From an uncultured Chloroflexota bacterium (lineage in GTDB: Bacteria; Chloroflexota; Anaerolineae; Anaerolineales; Villigracilaceae): a DNA stretch of 34,289 nt. Each line of letters opens with the position of its first letter. Position 1 is the first letter of the stretch. Of this stretch, positions 30,784 through 34,289 are shown one piece after another. The translations under genes were made by a program, and so were the position numbers. A model generated the notes under the pieces. The model made no database searches and was not told the origin of the DNA. It saw only the letters and a list, made by a program, of their open reading frames with translations. The stretch is from NCBI GenBank assembly GCA_900696595.1, contig CAADGT010000177.1, positions 1 through 34,289 of the forward strand. The letters run 5' to 3'.

Positions 30784-30874
30784 CGTCATTGCGGGGAGCG
30801 CTCTTGTTCTTTGCGACGAAGCAATCTTAGCCCTTGTCATGAGATTGCTTCGGGCTATCGCCCTCACAATGACG
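30784..30874. repeat. palindromic 'cgtcattgcg...gaagcaatct' repeat
   Basis: CGTCATTG (30784-30791) is inverted at 30867-30874, and GAAGCAATCT (30818-30827) is inverted at 30842-30851. This word family is widespread in bacterial intergenic regions from my general knowledge. It lies upstream of the FAD gene. Confidence 0.8.
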
Positions 30875-30918
30875 ATACTCTAAATTTTCTTACGCCTAAC
30901 TAACTCACCTTACGCGAT

Positions 30919-30987
30919 GTCATTCTGAGCGAAGCGAAAAATCTCTACGACTGTCTGAGAGACCCTTCGCTATCGCTCAGGGTGACA
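30919..30987. repeat. palindromic 'gtcattctgagcgaagcgaa' repeat
   Basis: TGTCATTCTGAGCGAAGCGAA (30919-30939) is inverted, imperfectly, to end at 30987, with matching TTCGCTATCGCTCAGGGTGACA. It is a second widespread word family. Outer arms with 'actcaccttacgc' words (about 30890 and 31020) add a further layer of symmetry. Confidence 0.8.
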
Positions 30988-31017
30988 TAAAAAGGATAAA
31001 CTGCGTGAGGTGAGTGC

Positions 31018-31632
31018 CTAATTTCTTTTTTCCAATCTTTCCGCAATGGCTTTCAATTTCTCCCATCGCTGACGGACGACGTAGATCATCGCCAGGGTTT
31101 GCTGCCAGACCAGTTCGGGGTTGGGCAGTTGAACCGCATCCTCGAGGACTTTTACCGCCTCTTCATCCGTGCGCTGAACGCGGACGTATTCGTCCGCCAA
31201 ACGACGCAGGCGCGCCTCCCTGTTTTCCTGCGCGACGGGCATGTTATCCAGCCGCCGGATGACATCCCGCATGGCGTCGTCCAGTTCGTGTTCGGTGAAC
31301 GGCTTGATAAGGAAGTTTTGGATGCCCAATTCCCCTGCCGCCTCAAGAGTCTCCGGATGACGCTCCGCCGAAACGAGGATGCAGACTGTGCGCGGATTTT
31401 CCTTCAATATTTGGCGGTATGCCGCCAGCCCGTTGACCTTGGACATGTTTATATCCAACAGGACAATATCGGGCTTGTGCAGGCGCGCCATTTCGACGGC
31501 CTGCGTGCCGTCGAGCGCGATGGCGACCACCTCCACGCCTTTGACGGACGAAAGCATCACGCGCGTATTGCGGCGGGTCTCCTGGGTGGTATCCGCAATC
31601 AAGACTCGTTTTTTTCCGGGATGGGGTTGCAT
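31018..31632 (-). CDS. CheY-like single-domain response regulator with helical tail
   Basis: This 204-residue protein has a receiver domain (about 8-125) with phospho-acceptor D60 (VLLDINM), S88 and K110 (LIKPF), and then an extra helical region (about 130-204) with no known DNA-binding motif. The usual paired acidic residues near the N-terminus read A13-D14-T15, so one magnesium ligand seems to be missing. It may regulate by protein contact, as in chemotaxis or pilus systems. ATG 31632 lies nine bases after AAGG. No sensor kinase gene is adjacent. Confidence 0.9.
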   Translation of the reverse strand: MQPHPGKKRVLIADTTQETRRNTRVMLSSVKGVEVVAIALDGTQAVEMARLHKPDIVLLDINMSKVNGLAAYRQILKENPRTVCILVSAERHPETLEAAGELGIQNFLIKPFTEHELDDAMRDVIRRLDNMPVAQENREARLRRLADEYVRVQRTDEEAVKVLEDAVQLPNPELVWQQTLAMIYVVRQRWEKLKAIAERLEKRN

Positions 31633-31665
31633 GGCAAACTGCCTTGTCTAATAAACGCCGTATCC

Positions 31666-31720
31666 ACAGGGGCGACCCGTCCACATCTTTGTAAACTTTG
31701 TTGCGCCCATAAAGGGTTGC
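31666..31720. repeat. 'ggggcgacccgt' family repeat, second location
   Basis: CACAGGGGCGACCC and GGGTTGCCCTGTG face each other in imperfect inverted orientation around 'gtccacatctttgtaaactttgttgcgcc'. It shares its core word with 10178-10318. Confidence 0.65.
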
Positions 31721-31759
31721 CCTGTGAATATTAGTACGCCAAGTATAACCGAGCCGGGT

Positions 31760-32767
31760 TCACTCCGCCTCCTTGCGCAGAGAGTCGTTCCATTTAATCC
31801 CTTCGCGGGCGAGGTAATACGCGCCGAGGATGGTGATGGGAACCCACAACGCCACATGCAGGACGAGGGTGTAGCCCGCCGCAGTCGCCTGATCCACGCC
31901 GTAGGCGGTTAGCACGGCAATGCCCGGGGCGTCAAACGTGCCGATATAGCCGGGCGCGGAGGGAAGCGTGGTGGCGAGATTGACGATGCCGTTCATCAGC
32001 ATCAGCGCAAAGAATGAGACGTTGAAATCGAAAGCATGCATCACGAACCAGTATTTGCCGGTTTCCAACAACCAGATGAAAACCGAGGTCAGGAAGACCA
32101 TCAACACGTTGAAGGGGGAGCGAAGCGAGGCAAGCCCATCCAAAAACTTATTGATTACAGCGATCAAACGGGCGTGGAATCTCCGCGGGACGAAAATCTT
32201 CAACGCCCAAAGGCTGACTTTCATGGCGGTATGCGGAAACATTGACGCCAGAAGGAAGAGGATGAGCGCGCCGATAAAGATTCCCGTGCCATATACCGCC
32301 GCCTGTTGGATATTTCCAACAAAACCCGACGCGCCGGTTAACTTTGCCAGTTCCGATAAATTAACGAAGACGAAGGCCAGCATCGTCACTCCGTCGAAGA
32401 TGCGCTCGACGATGATGGTCGCCAGCGAAGCGGACACGGACACGCCCTCTTTGCGTTTCAGGATCACAGCCCGCAACACTTCCCCGGCGCGCGCGGGATA
32501 GATGTTGTTTCCCATGTACCCGATGGCCGTAATCGGAAACATGGTTTTTGTGGGGATCTTTTTGATCGGACCGAGCAGGTAGTGCCACCTCCACGCCCGC
32601 GCCCACACGCCGACGAAATACACCGCGATCCCCGGCGCGAGCCAGATGTAGTTCGCCTTTTGCATCGCGCCCCAAAAATCGCCCAGGTTCAGCCCGCGCA
32701 GAGCGAGCCACAAAAAAAGGACGCTGATCAGCGCCCCAATCCAGAACTGCCATTTCTTCATTTGCAT
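31760..32767 (-). CDS. flippase-like lysylphosphatidylglycerol-synthase-type membrane protein
   Basis: This 335-residue integral membrane protein has about eight to nine helices and the pattern of the UPF0104/AglD-like family: RAWRWHYLL, NNIYPARAGEVLRAVILKRKEG, VERIFDGVTMLA and NGIVNLATTLPSAPGYIGTFD. By family it translocates or modifies lipid-linked or glycolipid substrates; the aminoacyl-transferase half of MprF is absent. Two starts are possible at 32767 and 32761 (MQMKK); the first is used. A TACAAT lies nine bases upstream. Confidence 0.9.
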   Translation of the reverse strand: MQMKKWQFWIGALISVLFLWLALRGLNLGDFWGAMQKANYIWLAPGIAVYFVGVWARAWRWHYLLGPIKKIPTKTMFPITAIGYMGNNIYPARAGEVLRAVILKRKEGVSVSASLATIIVERIFDGVTMLAFVFVNLSELAKLTGASGFVGNIQQAAVYGTGIFIGALILFLLASMFPHTAMKVSLWALKIFVPRRFHARLIAVINKFLDGLASLRSPFNVLMVFLTSVFIWLLETGKYWFVMHAFDFNVSFFALMLMNGIVNLATTLPSAPGYIGTFDAPGIAVLTAYGVDQATAAGYTLVLHVALWVPITILGAYYLAREGIKWNDSLRKEAE

Positions 32768-32776
32768 AGTGGTGGG

Positions 32777-32782
32777 ATTGTA
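32777..32782 (-). promoter_or_regulatory. -10 box of the flippase-like gene
   Basis: TACAAT on the minus strand lies nine bases before ATG 32767 and 15 before the second ATG. It could give a nearly leaderless mRNA. Confidence 0.4.
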
Positions 32783-32853
32783 CCAAAAGGGAAAAAAAGA
32801 TGAAGGATGAAGGGATTTATGTGCGCACGCAAAACATGTCAGGCAGGTTGCTC

Positions 32854-32875
32854 CCTGCGCCGTCCCCGGCGCAGG
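32854..32875. repeat. perfect 9-bp hairpin
   Basis: CCTGCGCCG (32854-32862) pairs with CGGCGCAGG (32867-32875) around TCCC. There is no T-run, so it is more likely a repeat than a terminator. Confidence 0.6.
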
Positions 32876-33110
32876 ATTCCCTCGTAACACGCCGCCGCCC
32901 ACAGGGGGCTTCGCACAGGACGGCGGCTTGAGCGTATGCCGCTGATAACCTTTGCGCGCACACGGGGTTTATCCTGATTTCCGGACGGCGGCTCCCGGTA
33001 AAGGAAGCAAGTCGGAGCGGCGCTTCGACCCACAGACGCCATCTTTTGATTGGAGTCTTTGTCGGTTTCCGTGGCAGGTTGCGGATTTTCAAGGCGGGAG
33101 AAAACCCAAG

Positions 33111-33116
33111 TAAAAT
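33111..33116 (+). promoter_or_regulatory. -10 box of the YitT gene, leaderless arrangement
   Basis: TAAAAT is followed by six bases (CGCGGC) and then ATG 33123. No ribosome site is visible. A TTTCAA at 33087-33092 could be a weak -35. Confidence 0.45.
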
Positions 33117-33122
33117 CGCGGC

Positions 33123-34007
33123 ATGAAAAAATATCTTCCCACAGTTCGCGATTACCTGCTTATTATATTTTCCAGCCTGATCCAGGCCGCCAGCCTGCGA
33201 TTGTTCTTCATCCCGGCAGACCTCGCCTCCGGCGGCGTAAGCGGCGTTTCTCAACTGATCAATCGCTTCACAAATTGGCCCATCGGCCTGATGGTGCTGG
33301 TCGGCAATATTCCACTGTTTGCGCTCGGCTGGCGCTTCCTCGGCGGGTTCAAATTCGCGATGCGCACAGCGGTCGCCATCCTTACATATTCATTGTTCAT
33401 TGACCTGCTGGATAACATTCAGGTTTTTGAACAGTATTCACAGGCGTTGATTGTGGACTTACAGGGCGACATCTTTCTCAACTCGCTATACGGCGCCATC
33501 GTCAGCGGGGTGGGATACGGTCTGGTCTATCGCGCGCGCGGTTCCAGCGGCGGGTCGGACATCCTCGCCCGCATCCTCAACCACTGGCGCGGCATCCCGA
33601 TGACGCAAAGTTATCTGATGGTGGATACGGCTGTCATTCTATCGGCCGGATTCGTCTTCGGTTGGAAACCCGCCTTATACGCCATGATCGCCCTCTACGT
33701 CAGCGGCTTGGTCGCAGAGACCGTGCTGGAAGGCGGCGGCACCATCCGCACGGCGATGATTGTGACGGGAAACCCGGAGACAGTTGCAAGCCGCGTCATC
33801 GAAGAACTTCAACGCGGCGTGACCTGGCTCGAAGGCAGGGGCGCGTACACCGGCAACGATCGGCCCGTTTTATATTGCGTCGTCAATCGCGCCGAGATCG
33901 CCACGCTCAAAGCCATCGTCCACGAAAGCGACCCGGAGGCGTTCATGGTCATCGGCGCGGCGCATGAGGCGTTGGGGGAGGGATTCAAGCCCCTGAAAGG
34001 CAGATGA
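33123..34007 (+). CDS. YitT-family membrane protein
   Basis: This 294-residue protein has five to six helices in the first 190 residues, with the family starts LLIIFSSLIQAASLRLFFIPADLASGGVSGVSQLI and GSSGGSDILARIL, and a C-terminal cytoplasmic DUF2179 domain (about 210-294) with RGAYTGNDRPVLYCVVNRAEI and AFMVIGAAHEALGEGF. The family's transport substrate is unknown. Length is normal and the start is supported by the leaderless -10. It is a single gene with no co-directional neighbour in view. Confidence 0.94.
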   Translation: MKKYLPTVRDYLLIIFSSLIQAASLRLFFIPADLASGGVSGVSQLINRFTNWPIGLMVLVGNIPLFALGWRFLGGFKFAMRTAVAILTYSLFIDLLDNIQVFEQYSQALIVDLQGDIFLNSLYGAIVSGVGYGLVYRARGSSGGSDILARILNHWRGIPMTQSYLMVDTAVILSAGFVFGWKPALYAMIALYVSGLVAETVLEGGGTIRTAMIVTGNPETVASRVIEELQRGVTWLEGRGAYTGNDRPVLYCVVNRAEIATLKAIVHESDPEAFMVIGAAHEALGEGFKPLKGR

Positions 34008-34289
34008 AAGTTTGGCGAGTCTAAGAACGGGCGAGGATCGCTCAAAGTTTTTCGGTTCGCGCGAGAATCGGCGGGCTGACGCTTCGATGAACTCAACGCA
34101 AGCGCCCTGCTTCAGTTCGTAGAAGTCCGCTATTGCGCTTTTCCAAATTAATCCAGCAATAAATACTGAACACGGGTACAAATTGCGCTTTTGCCGAATG
34201 AAATTCTTAACGCCAGGTCGCAAAGACGCGAAGGGAAAACCCTTGAATCTTTGCGGCTTGGCGGCTTTGCGTTTAAAAGGAAACCGCAA
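34008..34289. other. window-end sequence with a word repeat, no clear gene
   Basis: No conserved gene is recognised in the last 282 bases. The minus strand is open here but its product matches nothing I know. From about 34205 the sequence is a 'gtcgcaaagacgcgaag ... ctttgcggcttggcggctttgcg' palindromic word repeat. Confidence 0.5.
34205..34285. repeat. 'gcaaagacgcgaag' word repeat
   Basis: Left GCAAAGACGCGAAGGG and right CTTTGCGGCTTGGCGGCTTTGCG words are in imperfect inverted orientation around AAAACCCTTGAAT, giving one more family of palindromic words. Confidence 0.6.

Larger units (their letters stand above)
32768..33122. other. divergent spacer of 355 bases without a gene
   Basis: The spacer between the flippase-like gene and yitT contains a 'gatgaaggatgaagg' word, a perfect 9-bp hairpin (32854-32875), GCCGCC/GGCGGC inverted words at about 32890-32930, and the -10 boxes of both genes near its ends. 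No gene or known RNA was recognised. Confidence 0.65.

Noticed and set aside
33870-34289. Minus-strand frame at the window end (139 codons)
   Set aside because: Half of it overlaps YitT coding sequence and the rest runs through a word repeat; no recognisable family.
1-34289. tRNA, rRNA or prophage genes
   Set aside because: No cloverleaf-type T-arm sequence, rRNA-like stretch, integrase or phage structural gene was recognised by eye; a covariance-model search would be decisive.

Overview
The window is about 34 kb of moderately GC-rich chromosomal DNA (GC in the mid 50s by eye) with 31 confidently placed protein genes, one transposase-like remnant and one doubtful small ORF. No rRNA, tRNA or CRISPR array was recognised. 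Gene content (a stand-alone B12-binding methylmalonyl-CoA mutase subunit with MeaB, a YacL-type PIN/TRAM protein, orphan signalling proteins, an ECF nucleoside-type transporter), together with many text-like palindromic repeats between genes, suggests a Chloroflexota bacterium of the Anaerolineales type. That taxonomic call is inference from gene style, not from a marker gene.

Layout. 1-4.4 kb (+): methylmalonyl-CoA mutase B12 subunit, meaB, PRPP synthetase, Fpg/MutM and a membrane-anchored coiled-coil protein. 4.4-5.4 kb: a gene-poor, repeat-rich stretch with a MITE-like element and a short transposase-like remnant. 5.4-8.5 kb: an atypical SDR and an AmmeMemoRadiSam-type radical SAM enzyme (-), divergent from mobA (+) across only 18 bp, then a UspA protein (-). 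8.6-10.2 kb (+): a four-helix membrane protein and a phytol/polyprenol kinase. 10.3-12.8 kb (-): a class A penicillin-binding-protein homologue in which all the recognised catalytic motifs are altered. 13.2-20.5 kb (+): alpha/beta hydrolase, ribokinase, two nucleoside hydrolases and a complete ECF transporter (S, T, A, A). 20.8-23.1 kb (-): a translationally coupled trio of a quinate-dehydrogenase-like protein, a nucleotidyltransferase and a PAP2 phosphatase. 23.2-27.4 kb (-): a large hybrid sensor-type histidine kinase (GAF and PAS domains, no receiver) and a YacL-like protein. 27.6-34 kb: moaA and a HAD phosphatase (+), an FAD oxidoreductase, a single-domain response regulator and a lipid flippase-like protein (-), and a YitT protein (+).

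How genes may work together. The 13-20.5 kb cluster reads as a nucleoside salvage operon: the ECF transporter imports a nucleoside, the hydrolases release base and ribose, and ribokinase makes ribose-5-phosphate, which PRPP synthetase (1.7 kb) could turn into PRPP. moaA and mobA are both molybdenum-cofactor genes but lie 20 kb apart.

The most notable non-gene signals are: (a) several families of palindromic word-like repeats between genes, including a 142-bp element flanked by a 9-bp direct repeat and a pair of 119/120-bp elements with matching ends in opposite orientation; (b) the same sort of repeats apparently inside reading frames (ribokinase, mobA, ecfT, the polyprenol kinase) or supplying stop codons; (c) near-consensus -10 hexamers 6-9 nt from start codons, suggesting leaderless or nearly leaderless mRNAs.
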